A stretch of 64,000 nt of DNA from Bacillus pseudomycoides DSM 12442 (GTDB lineage: Bacteria; Bacillota; Bacilli; Bacillales; Bacillaceae_G): assembly GCF_000161455.1 (NCBI RefSeq), contig NZ_CM000745.1:1703772-1767771 (forward strand), in the 5' to 3' direction. The notes under the pieces were generated by a model. That model searched no databases. It worked only from the letters and a program-made list of their open reading frames with translations, and was not told the DNA's origin. The number at the start of each line of letters is the position of its first letter. Positions within the stretch are counted from its first letter, which is position 1. Both the position numbers and the translations under genes were made by a program. Positions 34,424-43,561 of this stretch are shown in pieces.

Positions 34424-34774
34424 ATGATAATTCCTCGCTATTTCAGTAATTTTGATATGTAAGAAAGAACATGTCTTACTTCTATAGATTCTAACCTAGT
34501 TTATTACATTTCATAAAAGATATTCAAGTATTTCAAAATACATCCGTTTATATAGTTGTGAATCATAGGGAATGAAACATAAGTATCCTCTCTTGAATGT
34601 AATCTTTATTAAGAGAAGAAAATTAGGATGCTGAATCCATTAACAATGGAACAGATAATTTATATTATTCATACTATACTTATGAAGACAGAGCATCCGA
34701 AATATATATAGGAATACAAAACAACCGGAGTGTTTTGTTTACAAATTGCAGTTATTTTAATAAAATAATAAATA
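34424..34774. other. Divergent intergenic stretch ldh/CobW
   Basis: It holds the ldh leader and an inverted repeat ACAAAACA / TGTTTTGT near 34717-34739. A Zur box follows directly at 34775. No coding trace was found. Confidence 0.45.
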
Positions 34775-34797
34775 TAAATCGTAATAATTACGCTTTA
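34775..34797. promoter_or_regulatory. Zur box
   Basis: The arms TAAATCGTAAT and ATTACGCTTTA flank a single A, with one mismatch between the arms. This matches the B. subtilis Zur consensus (TAAATCGTAATNATTACG followed by ATTTA). It lies 37 bp before the CobW-family start, so zinc-dependent repression is expected. Confidence 0.88.
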
Positions 34798-34834
34798 AAG
34801 TATATTAAAAGCATAGAAATGGATGGTCGGTCAT

Positions 34835-35761
34835 ATGAGTAAAGTAGAAATTCATATATTAGGTGGTTTTTTAGGAAGTGGGAAATCCACATTGCTACAA
34901 AATTTACTACTAGCAGAAAAGAAGAAAAATCGAAAAGTTGCTGTTTTAATGAATGAAATAGGAGAATACTCGGTAGATACAGATATTATAGGGAAAGAGA
35001 ATATTTTAAGAGAACTTTTAAAAGGTTGTATTTGTTGCACGTTAAAAGATGAACTTGAGATTCAGTTACATTCTTTATATCAACAAGAGAGACCAGATGT
35101 AATTTATATAGAAACAACAGGAGTTGCTCACCCAATTGAAGTATTAGATGCATGCTTGTCACCTATTTTAGCTCCTTATCTTGACGTGAAATCCATCGTT
35201 GTTGTATTAGATGCAATGAGATGGTTAAATCGTGATACACTAAGTAAAAATATTCAACAACTTTTAAATGAACAAATCAAATACGGAAGTCATATCCTCA
35301 TTAATAAATCAGATTTATTAAAAGATGAGGAGAAGAAAAAAGTTTTAGAAGAAGTAGCAGCAATTAATAAACATGCGAAATTGTATGAAACACAGTATTG
35401 TAATATATCTTTAGAGGATATAGAAGGTGTGGAACTTACAGAAAATGAAGAACATGAAACATTACATATGAAGCAGCATTTACATATACAAACGATGACA
35501 TATCAATTTACAAAATCAATCGATCAAGATCAATTATATGAATGGCTTTCCAATTTATCGCAGGAAATTTATCGTGTAAAAGGATTTGTAAAATTTCATG
35601 GAGATAAATATCCGCACTTATTACAATACTCATTTGGTGTACCAATTTTATTGGAACAGGACTTTGGGTTTCCCACAAACTTGGTGATTATTGGTGAGAG
35701 TTTAGATAAGAAACAATTGGCAGAAGGATTAGGTGGTTTAGAGAGTAACTCGATTTCATAA
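34835..35761 (+). CDS. CobW/COG0523 family GTPase, Zur-controlled zinc metallochaperone
   Basis: The 308-residue G3E GTPase has Walker A GGFLGSGKSTLLQN, the zinc-binding CICC motif in LLKGCICCTLKDELEIQL, NKSD for guanine recognition, and a C-terminal CobW_C domain (QLYEWLSNLSQEIYRVKGFV). The upstream Zur box indicates synthesis under zinc starvation, as for B. subtilis ZagA (YciC), though this protein is shorter. It would pass zinc to essential enzymes when zinc is low. The start could also be ATG 34823; neither has a strong ribosome site, and 34835 gives the usual short N-terminus. It has its own terminator. Confidence 0.9.
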   Translation: MSKVEIHILGGFLGSGKSTLLQNLLLAEKKKNRKVAVLMNEIGEYSVDTDIIGKENILRELLKGCICCTLKDELEIQLHSLYQQERPDVIYIETTGVAHPIEVLDACLSPILAPYLDVKSIVVVLDAMRWLNRDTLSKNIQQLLNEQIKYGSHILINKSDLLKDEEKKKVLEEVAAINKHAKLYETQYCNISLEDIEGVELTENEEHETLHMKQHLHIQTMTYQFTKSIDQDQLYEWLSNLSQEIYRVKGFVKFHGDKYPHLLQYSFGVPILLEQDFGFPTNLVIIGESLDKKQLAEGLGGLESNSIS

Positions 35762-35775
35762 TTTTTGTTGATATA

Positions 35776-35813
35776 GAAAAGCAGCGTAGAATTATAGATT
35801 CTAGGCTGCTTTT
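35776..35813 (+). terminator. Terminator after the CobW gene
   Basis: AAAAGCAGCGTAGAAT pairs with ATTCTAGGCTGCTTTT with one mismatch. Confidence 0.82.
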
Positions 35814-35849
35814 GCATGTATAAAAATGATAGTGATTGGAAAGTTAATA

Positions 35850-36117
35850 TTATTTAAAGGAAGCGTAACCTTCATATGCTATAACAACTCTACTATTAAT
35901 TAAACTTGCTTCTTCCAATGAAATAAGATAAACAGTATCTGCGATCTGCTCAGGTTGAGTTAATTTATTTCCTGTTACTTTTGTTTTCATTACATCAATT
36001 AACCCTGAATCGTTATAGCCTTGAATGATGGGTGTATCGACAATGACACCCGATTGCTACTGCAACCACGCCAATACCGTACCGAGCCAATTCTAAAGAA
36101 GCTAAGAGCTTTGTGAA
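35850..36117 (-). pseudogene. C-terminal remnant of a short-chain dehydrogenase
   Basis: On the minus strand, FTKLLASLELARYGIGVVAV is followed by an extra base and then, in another frame, GVIVDTPIIQGYNDSGLID, then LTQPEQIADTVYLISLEEAS and a stop at 35850. This is the SDR end (substrate loop after the Pro-Gly turn, then the last helix and strand). The NAD-binding half and the catalytic Tyr/Lys are missing. It is a frameshifted, truncated gene. Confidence 0.7.
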
Positions 36118-36302
36118 TAGATTCATACATGAAATGTAAATCGCACTGCATACTTTGGGTTTTTGAAGTGGATTATATTAGAATTAACTAGGGAGTAATC
36201 GTTCTGTGTTGTTCATAATTGACATTATTAGGGTGAATATGAGTTTTTTAAGTATAGGTTAAGAAGGTTGAAAGTAATATGCTTTGATCCAAGGAGAATA
36301 AG

Positions 36303-37526
36303 ATGAATAAGAAATATAGTTTTAAAAGAACTATTATGATTCCAGCTTCAATAGCCGTTGGTTTAAAAAATTTACTAAATTTAAGGAATAAAAATACTAC
36401 AAATAAGAAGCGTTTTGTGGATTTTCATATACTATTTGATAAGAAAAAAACAATTGAAAACTTCCGTAATCTTTCTGAAGTATACCCAGCCCAAAAGGTG
36501 AAACGTAAAGGACATATTTCTCGATTTGATTATGATTTGAAGGATATGAATGTTACGTACAGCTATAATGGGAAACAATCAACTCTTGATGAGTTTCTTA
36601 AAAACACGACGGCGACAGGCTTTTTCATTATGAAAGATTATAAAGTTGTAAATGAGCGATACTTTCATGGAAATACGTGCAAATCTCTTAATACTTCATG
36701 GTCTGTAGCAAAATCTTTTTTATCTGCTTTAGTAGGTATAGCGATTGATGAAGGGGATATTAAATCAGTAAAGGATCCAATCATTGCTTATTTGCCAGAG
36801 TTAAAGGACTCCGGATATAAAAATGTTTCTATTAAGGAATGTCTACAGATGTGCTCTGGTATTTATTTCAATGAAGATTATCATAATTTGTCATCAGATT
36901 TTTATATGCTGATGCAAGCGTCATTGACTGCAAGTAAGAGTGTAAATGAGTATATAAATCAATTTAAGTATAAAGAATTTTCTGGGAAATTTTCTTATAA
37001 AAGTATAGATGCGCAAGTGTTAGGCATGTTGATTGCAAAAGCAACTGGACGGAACTTAGCACAATATTTGCAAGAGAAAATATGGGAACCGCTTGGAATG
37101 GAGTCCCATGCATTTTGGAATATAGGTAGTGATGGGAGCATGATATCTTATTCTTTCTTGAATGCTACGTTGAGAGATTTTGCTAGATTTGGATTACTCT
37201 ACTTACATAATGGAAATTGGAAGGGGAAACAGATTATTTCTCAAGAGTGGATTCGAGAATCAACCATACCTGAAAGGTATAATCTACTGAAAGATAATCA
37301 ATCTCATTTTACTGATAATTATCAGTATCAATGGTGGACTCCTGGACCAGATTATATAGTTGGAGAATTTCTTGCTATAGGAATTTGGGGGCAGAATATT
37401 TATATAAACCAACCAGAAAACCTTGTTATTGTGAGAACAAGTGCTGATCCTAGTTTTGAAAAACATCACTACGAAATGTATGCTGTTTATCGTGCAATAG
37501 TAGACTTTTTACGTAAAGAGTCTTAA
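36303..37526 (+). CDS. Serine hydrolase of the beta-lactamase/esterase family
   Basis: This 407-residue protein is of the class C beta-lactamase fold (6-aminohexanoate-dimer hydrolase/EstB type). The nucleophile motif SxxK is SVAK in TSWSVAKSFLSALVGIAIDE. The Tyr motif is in GKFSYKSIDAQVLGMLIAKA. The C-terminal region has QYQWWTPGPDYIVGEFLAIG. A basic N-terminus with a short hydrophobic stretch (ITIMIPASIAVG-like) may anchor it. The substrate is unknown; no resistance function should be assumed. A ribosome site CAAGGAG precedes the ATG and a terminator follows. Confidence 0.8.
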   Translation: MNKKYSFKRTIMIPASIAVGLKNLLNLRNKNTTNKKRFVDFHILFDKKKTIENFRNLSEVYPAQKVKRKGHISRFDYDLKDMNVTYSYNGKQSTLDEFLKNTTATGFFIMKDYKVVNERYFHGNTCKSLNTSWSVAKSFLSALVGIAIDEGDIKSVKDPIIAYLPELKDSGYKNVSIKECLQMCSGIYFNEDYHNLSSDFYMLMQASLTASKSVNEYINQFKYKEFSGKFSYKSIDAQVLGMLIAKATGRNLAQYLQEKIWEPLGMESHAFWNIGSDGSMISYSFLNATLRDFARFGLLYLHNGNWKGKQIISQEWIRESTIPERYNLLKDNQSHFTDNYQYQWWTPGPDYIVGEFLAIGIWGQNIYINQPENLVIVRTSADPSFEKHHYEMYAVYRAIVDFLRKES

Positions 37527-37544
37527 GAGTAGTGCGATTGGGGG

Positions 37545-37579
37545 AAAAGATTAACTCATTTTGGAAGTTAGTCTTTTTT
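37545..37579 (+). terminator. Terminator after the serine hydrolase gene
   Basis: AAAAGATTAACT pairs with AGTTAGTCTTTT with one mismatch and a T-run. Confidence 0.7.
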
Positions 37580-37838
37580 GTAGGGCTAATATATTAGAGG
37601 AAGAGAACAGTTATTTTAATGTATTTGTTCAAGGGATGATATGTATAATGCGAATAATTGTATGAATATTTACAAATGTATTGGAAGGGATTTGGAAATG
37701 GCTGGCGAATGTAGAGGTACTTCGAGAAATTTCTATTGACAACATAGTTCACATTGTTAAAAACAAGAAGTCATGATTACGGATGGTTACTTTGGCGTAT
37801 TTGATTCTATCAGAAAGTAAAGTATGGGGAGGATCACA
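37580..37838. other. Intergenic stretch before the ABC transporter operon
   Basis: A TTGACA string at 37736-37741 may be a -35 box, but no good -10 box is at the right spacing. No coding trace was identified. Confidence 0.4.
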
Positions 37839-39056
37839 ATGTCAGCAAAAAAACGTAAGTGGCTAAAAATGGTGTTTACGGGATGTATTCTTGGTTCATT
37901 ATTAGTAACAGCAGGATGTTCAGGGGAAAAAGCAAGTACAGATGATGAGAAGACGATTAAAGTAGGTGTTCTTGCTTCGTTAACAGGACCGCTTGAATCA
38001 TATGGGAAACAAACGGTAAACGGGTTTGAACTAGGGCTAGATTACGCAACAGGCGGAACAGGGAAAGTAGATGGGAAGAAGATTAAGTTTGTTGTAGAAG
38101 ATACGGAAACAAAAGCGGATGTAGCAGTTAAAAAAGCTACGAAACTATTAGAGGAAGACAAGGTTGATTTTCTTGTTGGATCTTCGAGTTCAAGTGATAC
38201 ATTAGCAGTGTTACCACTAGCGGAAGAATATGAAAAAATAATGGTTGTTGAACCTGCAGTTGCAGATAGTATTACGGGGAAGAACTGGAATAAATATATT
38301 TTTAGAACAGGCAGAAATTCATCTCAAGATGCAATTGCTGGTGCTGCATCCATCGCTAAGAAAGATGTAAAGATTGCAACACTTGCTCCAGATAACGCCT
38401 TTGGTCGTGAAGGAATTGCTGCATTTAAAGCGGGAGCGAAGAAGCTAGGGGCGAATATTGTAAATGAACAATATGCTGATACGAATTCTACTGATTTTAC
38501 TGCAAATATTCAAAACATCATTAGTTCAAAACCAGATTATTTATTTGTTGTTTGGGCTGGTGCGAATTCACCATGGAAGCAATTAAAAGATATGAATGTA
38601 GAAGCGCAAGGGATTAAGATTTCAACGGGGGCACCGGATATACCAGCATTAAAGACGATGGATGCATTAGTGGGCATGCAAGGATTTTCAGTATATTATC
38701 ATACACTTCCGAAAAATAAAGTGAACGAGTGGCTAGTGGAAGAACATAAGAAACGTTTCAATGGAACAGTTCCAGATTTGTTTACAGCTGGAGGAATGTC
38801 AGCAGCAATTTCCATCGTTGAAGGATTAAAGAAAACAAAAGGCGATACAGATGTTGATACGCTTATTAAGAAAATGGAAGGAATGGAATTTGAAACACCA
38901 AAAGGAAAAATGAAATTTAGAGAGAAAGACCACCAAGCTTTGCAAGCGCTTTATTCTGTAACGCTACAAAAACAAGAGGGTGTTGATTATCCAGTACCTG
39001 TTCTAGAGCGAGAATTAACAATGAAAGAAACAGAGCCACCAATTCAAAATAAATAG
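37839..39056 (+). CDS. Branched-chain-amino-acid-type ABC transporter, substrate-binding lipoprotein
   Basis: The 405-residue protein has a lipoprotein signal peptide with lipobox VTAGC (cleavage before Cys). A type I periplasmic-binding fold follows (KVGVLASLTGPLESYGKQTV; VDFLVGSSSSSDTLAVLPLA; IATLAPDNAFGREGIAAFKA). The GGGGAGG site lies before ATG 37839; the upstream in-frame ATG 37824 overlaps that site. It is first in a five-gene operon with two ATPases and two permeases. LivJ-type proteins bind branched-chain amino acids, but related ones bind amides, urea or aromatic acids, so the substrate is open. Confidence 0.9.
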   Translation: MSAKKRKWLKMVFTGCILGSLLVTAGCSGEKASTDDEKTIKVGVLASLTGPLESYGKQTVNGFELGLDYATGGTGKVDGKKIKFVVEDTETKADVAVKKATKLLEEDKVDFLVGSSSSSDTLAVLPLAEEYEKIMVVEPAVADSITGKNWNKYIFRTGRNSSQDAIAGAASIAKKDVKIATLAPDNAFGREGIAAFKAGAKKLGANIVNEQYADTNSTDFTANIQNIISSKPDYLFVVWAGANSPWKQLKDMNVEAQGIKISTGAPDIPALKTMDALVGMQGFSVYYHTLPKNKVNEWLVEEHKKRFNGTVPDLFTAGGMSAAISIVEGLKKTKGDTDVDTLIKKMEGMEFETPKGKMKFREKDHQALQALYSVTLQKQEGVDYPVPVLERELTMKETEPPIQNK

Positions 39057-39162
39057 ATTGAATATTCGGTAATGAAAAGATGTAAAGAGAGGAGGTTATT
39101 TCTCTTTACATCAACTTCTCTTTTTCACCCTGAAAATATGAATTCTTTGAGGAGGGTATAGA

Positions 39163-39936
39163 GTGAAGAACTTGTTAGAGACTAGAAATCTTTGTGTCTC
39201 ATTTGGAGAACATCATGTCATTAAAGACGTAAATTTGATGATACCAAAAGGAAAACTTATTTCTATTATTGGACCCAACGGAGCAGGGAAGACAACTCTA
39301 TTTAACTTGTTAAGTGGACAGATTTCTCCAACAAAAGGTGAGATTTATTTTAAAGAACGTGACATTACAAAGTTATCGATTCCAGAGCGAACCCGCCTTG
39401 GTATGGGACGCTCTTTCCAGCTTACAAATATTTTTCCGGAATTACCAGTGATTGAAAATGTACGCTTAAGTGTACAGTCGTTTGTTCAAGATTATTATAG
39501 TTTTTTTCCAAACTTCTCACGATTCAAGCAGCAGATGGGAGAGGCGAGACGTCTTTTGAAGACAGTATTGCTTCACGAAAAAGAAGAAGTGCTAGCGAAA
39601 GATTTAGCGCATGGGGAAAAGAGAAAATTAGAACTGGCCATGCTGCTAGCGCTCAGAACAGATGTATTGCTACTTGATGAACCAACAGCGGGTATCTCTG
39701 TTGAGGAAGTCCCAGCTATTCTTCAAGTGATAGAGAATATAAAGAAAAATCGTGAGAATACAATTGTACTTATTGAACACAAAATGGATATGGTTCTACA
39801 TGTATCAGATCATTTAATTGTACTATTTCATGGCGAGTTATTGGCCGAAGGGTTACCAGAAGAGATTATGAAGGATGAACGTGTACAAACGGCATACTTA
39901 GGGGGATTATACGGTGACACTATTAAAAGTGGATAA
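39163..39936 (+). CDS. livG: ABC transporter ATPase, LivG type
   Basis: The 257-residue ATPase has Walker A GPNGAGKTTLF, the Q-loop in GMGRSFQLTNIF, signature-like DLAHGEKRKLELAMLL, Walker B VLLLDEPTAGI and the H-loop LIEHKMDM. LAHGEKRKLE is the LivG form of the signature. The start is GTG 39163 after GAGGAGGG. It overlaps the next ATPase gene by 23 nt. It drives uptake by the transporter of this operon. Confidence 0.93.
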   Translation: MKNLLETRNLCVSFGEHHVIKDVNLMIPKGKLISIIGPNGAGKTTLFNLLSGQISPTKGEIYFKERDITKLSIPERTRLGMGRSFQLTNIFPELPVIENVRLSVQSFVQDYYSFFPNFSRFKQQMGEARRLLKTVLLHEKEEVLAKDLAHGEKRKLELAMLLALRTDVLLLDEPTAGISVEEVPAILQVIENIKKNRENTIVLIEHKMDMVLHVSDHLIVLFHGELLAEGLPEEIMKDERVQTAYLGGLYGDTIKSG

Positions 39937-40618
39937 TATAGAAACGTATTTGGATCAGTTTCATATTTTGCAAGGCGTTTCTTTTATGGTTGAGAAAGGA
40001 ACAATCACCGTATTGTTCGGAAGAAATGGGGCTGGAAAAACAACGACTTTACGTTCAATTATGGGGTTTAATCGGATTTCTAATGGAGAAATTTATTATT
40101 GTGATGAGAAAGTAAATGGTTTATCTACTCATCTGATTTCGCGAAAAGGAATGGGCTATGTGCCAGAGAATCAAGGGATCTTTCATGATTTAACGGTAGA
40201 AGAAACATTTGCTCTCGCTGGAGTAAAGAAAGGGATAGAATATGCAGAAAAGGTAGAATGGATGCTCGATTTATTTCCAGATTTAAAACAATATTGGAAT
40301 AAAAAAAGTGGGCTGTTGAGCGGAGGACAAAAGCAAATGCTGGCGATTTCAAGAGCGTTCATTAATAGTGATGGATTGCTATTAATTGATGAGCCAAGTA
40401 AAGGATTAGCGCCGATTATGATTGAAAAGTTAATGTCGGCTATTTTGAAAATGAAAGAGAAAACGACTGTTTTGCTTGTAGAACAAAACTTTATGATGGC
40501 AAGCCAGATAGGTGATTATTTTTACATCATGGACAATGGAAAAATCGTGCATAACGGTCCAATGAATGAACTGAAAGAAGATAAGGAAACATGTCATAAG
40601 TATCTGGGGATTTCTTAA
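39914..40618 (+). CDS. livF: ABC transporter ATPase, LivF type
   Basis: The 234-residue ATPase has Walker A GRNGAGKTTTLRSI, the Q-loop GYVPENQGIF, signature LLSGGQKQMLAISRA, Walker B LLLIDEPSKGLAP and H-loop LVEQNFM. LivF-type proteins pair with LivG. The start is GTG 39914 within the end of livG, which points to translational coupling. Confidence 0.92.
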   Translation: MTLLKVDNIETYLDQFHILQGVSFMVEKGTITVLFGRNGAGKTTTLRSIMGFNRISNGEIYYCDEKVNGLSTHLISRKGMGYVPENQGIFHDLTVEETFALAGVKKGIEYAEKVEWMLDLFPDLKQYWNKKSGLLSGGQKQMLAISRAFINSDGLLLIDEPSKGLAPIMIEKLMSAILKMKEKTTVLLVEQNFMMASQIGDYFYIMDNGKIVHNGPMNELKEDKETCHKYLGIS

Positions 40619-40643
40619 CATTGATACGGAGGAGGTATGGAAC

Positions 40644-41504
40644 GTGGATGTGTTAGTTAACTTATTTGTAAATGGCGTTTCGACAGGTATGCTTATTTTC
40701 TTATTAGCATCGGGACTTTCACTTATTTTTGGTTTAATGAGTGTACTCAATTTTGCTCATGGTGGATTGTTTGCCTGGGGAGCTTTTACAGGGGTTTGGT
40801 TATTCAATATGACTGGTAGCTATGTACTTGCATTAATAGGTGCGATTTTGATGGGAATGTTTCTTGGTTTCGTTTTAGAAAGATTCCTTATTCGTCCTGT
40901 TTATGGAAATCATGTTCGACAACTTCTCGTTACACTTGGTGGAATGCTTGTACTTAGTGAATGTATAAAAGTATTTTGGGGACCGAATCCAATTAGTGCT
41001 AAATTACCAACATGGTTACAAGGAAGCTTGACATTTGATGGAATTATATTAATAAAGTATCGATTGTTTGTTATTATTGTTGGGGTACTTATTTATATTG
41101 GCCTGATGTTGTTACTACGTAAAACAAAAATTGGTCTTATGATTCGTGCGGGTGTAATAGATAAGGAGATGGTTCAAGCTCTTGGTATTAACATAAAGGC
41201 GATATTTTCATTTGTCTTTTTATTAGGGGCTGGAATGGCCGCGTTAGGGGGATTTCTCCTTGCTCCATATTCAGGAGTTATTTTCGCTGAAATGGGTATG
41301 CAGTATGCAATTTTAGCTTTTATTGTTGTCATTATCGGAGGATTGGGAAGCGTGCAAGGTTCAGCGCTTGCGTCTTTAATTGTTGGATTGGCTGGAGCGT
41401 TTACGGCTTATTATTTACCTGATTTATCACTCGCAATAAATATGTTAATGTTGTTGTTTTTCTTGGTAGTCAAGCCAACGGGGCTCGTTGGTGAAAAGGG
41501 GTGA
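40644..41504 (+). CDS. livH: ABC transporter permease, LivH type
   Basis: The 286-residue membrane protein has about eight helices. It has the LivH motif GLSLIFGLMSVLNFAHGGLF near the N-terminus and the EAA-like region GVIDKEMVQALGINIKAIFS. The C-terminal block is VVIIGGLGSVQGSALASLIV. The start is GTG 40644 after GGAGGAGG. It forms the channel with the next gene, which begins four bases after its stop. Confidence 0.92.
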   Translation: MDVLVNLFVNGVSTGMLIFLLASGLSLIFGLMSVLNFAHGGLFAWGAFTGVWLFNMTGSYVLALIGAILMGMFLGFVLERFLIRPVYGNHVRQLLVTLGGMLVLSECIKVFWGPNPISAKLPTWLQGSLTFDGIILIKYRLFVIIVGVLIYIGLMLLLRKTKIGLMIRAGVIDKEMVQALGINIKAIFSFVFLLGAGMAALGGFLLAPYSGVIFAEMGMQYAILAFIVVIIGGLGSVQGSALASLIVGLAGAFTAYYLPDLSLAINMLMLLFFLVVKPTGLVGEKG

Positions 41505-41508
41505 AAAG

Positions 41509-42510
41509 GTGAATAATACATTTAATCGGGCCGGGATATATTTTGGGCTAGTTGTATTGATTTGTTTAAGTGTATTCCCTTTCGTAAATGATTCACGGAG
41601 CTTACTCATTTTGTTTACACAAGTTTTCATCTTTGCTATATTTGCAATGAGTTTTGATATTCTTCTTGGATATACAGGAATTGTTTCATTCGGTCATTGC
41701 ATGTTTTTTGGAATAGGTGCTTATTGTGTTGCACTCTTACTAGATCGACAAGAGGTTTCTATAGCAAGCTTTTTAATCGGTATTGGGATAGCTGTTGTAC
41801 TATCAACGATAATCAGTTATATAATCGGTATGCTTTCTTTACGATTAAAAAGTCATTTTTATGCAATGTTAACACTTGCGATTTCCCAACTATTCTTTGT
41901 ACTTGCTGAAAAATGGCGGTCTTTCACACATGGAGGAGATGGCTTTACATTCCGTGTACCTGATATGTTTCGTGACCGTTTCACATTTTACTATATTACA
42001 CTCATATGTCTAGTCGTCATCTTTCTATTGCTTCGCTTATTTACACAATCTTCTATTGGAAAAGTGTTAAAGGCAATTTCGCAAAATGAGCAACGTGTAG
42101 AAGCACTTGGATATAAAATTCTCCACTATAAAATTATTGCGAGCATAGTTGCGGGAGTAGTAGCAGCGCTTAGCGGTGGTTTATTTGTTATCACATTACG
42201 CTTTGTAAATACAACTGTTTTTTCAATTGAAATGACTTTAAATGCTCTGTTAATGACAATGATTGGGGGAGTTGGCACATTAGTTGGAGCAATCGCTGGC
42301 GCAGGGATTATTGAGTTTTTAAAGTATTATTTATCAGAACTTGCAGCGCAGTATCCAATCTTTGAGAGATGGACGATCTTTCTTGGGTTACTATATATTA
42401 TTGTGTTATTAGGTTTCCCAACAGGGTTAACTGGTACGGTTAAAAAAATAAGAAGTATAACAAAAAAGAAGGGGGCAGAGAAAAGTAAGGAAGTTGAGCA
42501 TAGTACATGA
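41509..42510 (+). CDS. livM: ABC transporter permease, LivM type
   Basis: The 333-residue membrane protein has about ten helices. It has the LivM features FDILLGYTGIVSFGHCMFFG and AISQNEQRVEALGYKILHYK, and the late loop GGVGTLVGAIAGAGIIEFLK. The start is taken as GTG 41509, right after AAGGGGTGAAAAG; an earlier in-frame TTG (41488) lies inside livH. It completes the transporter. A terminator lies 130 bp downstream. Confidence 0.9.
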   Translation: MNNTFNRAGIYFGLVVLICLSVFPFVNDSRSLLILFTQVFIFAIFAMSFDILLGYTGIVSFGHCMFFGIGAYCVALLLDRQEVSIASFLIGIGIAVVLSTIISYIIGMLSLRLKSHFYAMLTLAISQLFFVLAEKWRSFTHGGDGFTFRVPDMFRDRFTFYYITLICLVVIFLLLRLFTQSSIGKVLKAISQNEQRVEALGYKILHYKIIASIVAGVVAALSGGLFVITLRFVNTTVFSIEMTLNALLMTMIGGVGTLVGAIAGAGIIEFLKYYLSELAAQYPIFERWTIFLGLLYIIVLLGFPTGLTGTVKKIRSITKKKGAEKSKEVEHST

Positions 42511-42832
42511 AACTCCGTCCTTGAGATTTAGAGAGAAATGTGGAAGATAGGTGAAAGTTAGCCATCAGCGGTAGAACCTTCCGTTGATGAAGATATCACC
42601 TTATGAGATGGATAAAGGAATGTGAAATCGTATGTGATAAAAGTACAAATTCTTGATGTGTCAAGGTTTGTGCTTTTTATTTTGGAGATTTTTAGATGAG
42701 TGATTAGTATGACTATGGGAAATGGGCGTTTTATCGAATGAAGAGTATCGTACTATTTGTAAATGGGTTTAGAACTCAGCAGGTAAAGGCAATACTGAGC
42801 CATATTAGGAATGTATGTGAAAGGATGATTGG
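42511..42832. other. Intergenic stretch with a terminator
   Basis: It contains the inverted repeat CATCAGCGG / CCGTTGATG (42563-42590) and the terminator at 42643. A short ORF from ATG 42738 (begins MKSIVLFVNGFRTQQ, 38 residues) overlaps the next gene in another frame; it has no ribosome site and may be part of a broken gene. Confidence 0.4.
42643..42680 (+). terminator. Terminator of the liv-type operon
   Basis: AGTACAAATTCTTGA pairs imperfectly with TCAAGGTTTGTGCT, followed by TTTTTATTTT. Confidence 0.7.
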
Positions 42833-43054
42833 ATGTTTGAGGAAGAAGGCATAGTTTTAATTATGGAACCTGTGGATGAAAGAGATCTTAGGAAATTCAT
42901 TTTGACTATACCTCAGTCAGTTTATAAGAAAAAAGAAATTTCCTTACAATATGGAGCGGCTATAGGGGAAGGATACACAAATATTATTGAGGAAATTATC
43001 GGTGTACATATAGAATCAGAACTTGTAACAGTTATAGGATATGTAGGGAAGTAA
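42833..43054 (+). CDS. Small hypothetical protein, 73 residues
   Basis: The product reads MFEEEGIVLIMEPVDERDLR, then FILTIPQSVYKKKEISLQYG and a C-terminal IIEEIIGVHIESELVTVIGY. It looks like a small alpha/beta domain. GAAAGGAT lies about 8 nt before the ATG. A terminator follows directly, which supports a real transcript. I cannot name the family. It may also be the 3' part of a longer, frameshifted gene beginning near 42738. Confidence 0.5.
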   Translation: MFEEEGIVLIMEPVDERDLRKFILTIPQSVYKKKEISLQYGAAIGEGYTNIIEEIIGVHIESELVTVIGYVGK

Positions 43055-43073
43055 ACGTTAGTATAAAGGAATC

Positions 43074-43109
43074 GGCATACTTAATTGTATCTTAAGTATG
43101 TCTTTTTTC
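43074..43109 (+). terminator. Terminator hairpin
   Basis: GCATACTTAA pairs with TTAAGTATGT, followed by CTTTTTT. Confidence 0.82.
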
Positions 43110-43122
43110 GGTTGTATACAAA

Positions 43123-43400
43123 TTTGAAATAGGCACTGCGACAAGTAAAGAAATGAAGGAGTTTTTGAAAAACTATGTACTAACAGTAGGTAGCATGAAA
43201 GAGTGTGATGTAGTAGAAGGTACGATTTCTGAATCGTTAACAGGTTATACCGTATTACTAATAGATGGAATGGGAGAAATACTACTATTAGAAACACAAT
43301 TATGGAAATCAAGGAGTGTTAACAGCTAGAGAAAAATCAACAAACGAGCCTGTTGTATATGAAATTCGTTCCATGAAAACCCCGTATGTTTTTCAAAATT
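43123..43400 (+). pseudogene. Spore germination receptor fragment (GerA A-subunit type)
   Basis: The frame from 43123 to the stop at 43327 reads like the N-terminal soluble domain of GerXA proteins (VLTVGSMKECDVVEGTISES, then GYTVLLIDGMGEILLLETQL). After a frameshift, STNEPVVYEIRSMKT follows, where intact proteins have a xxEPVVRGP-type motif. The membrane domain is missing. No start codon is present. It is a decayed germinant-receptor gene, and the match is by remembered family pattern. Confidence 0.6.
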
Positions 43401-43561
43401 GATTATGAAAAGGAAATTGAAAAGTCCTGCTAGAATATATAAGTTGAGGTAATGAAAATGGAAATGAAGTAGCTAGTATTCTAGAATGACAGTATAGCGA
43501 AAGGGATAGGTGTTTATAAATATAGTAGAAGAAACGTTAGTATTCAGCTAGGAGGTAAAAA

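Noticed and set aside
34520..34575. Rex-type operator upstream of ldh
   Set aside because: Only one half (TTGTGAA) is present; the matching TTCACAA half is missing and the position is far from the start.
36303..37526. True beta-lactamase resistance gene
   Set aside because: The SxxK and Tyr motifs show the fold, but the layout fits the broad esterase/6-aminohexanoate-hydrolase group; a resistance role is not supported.
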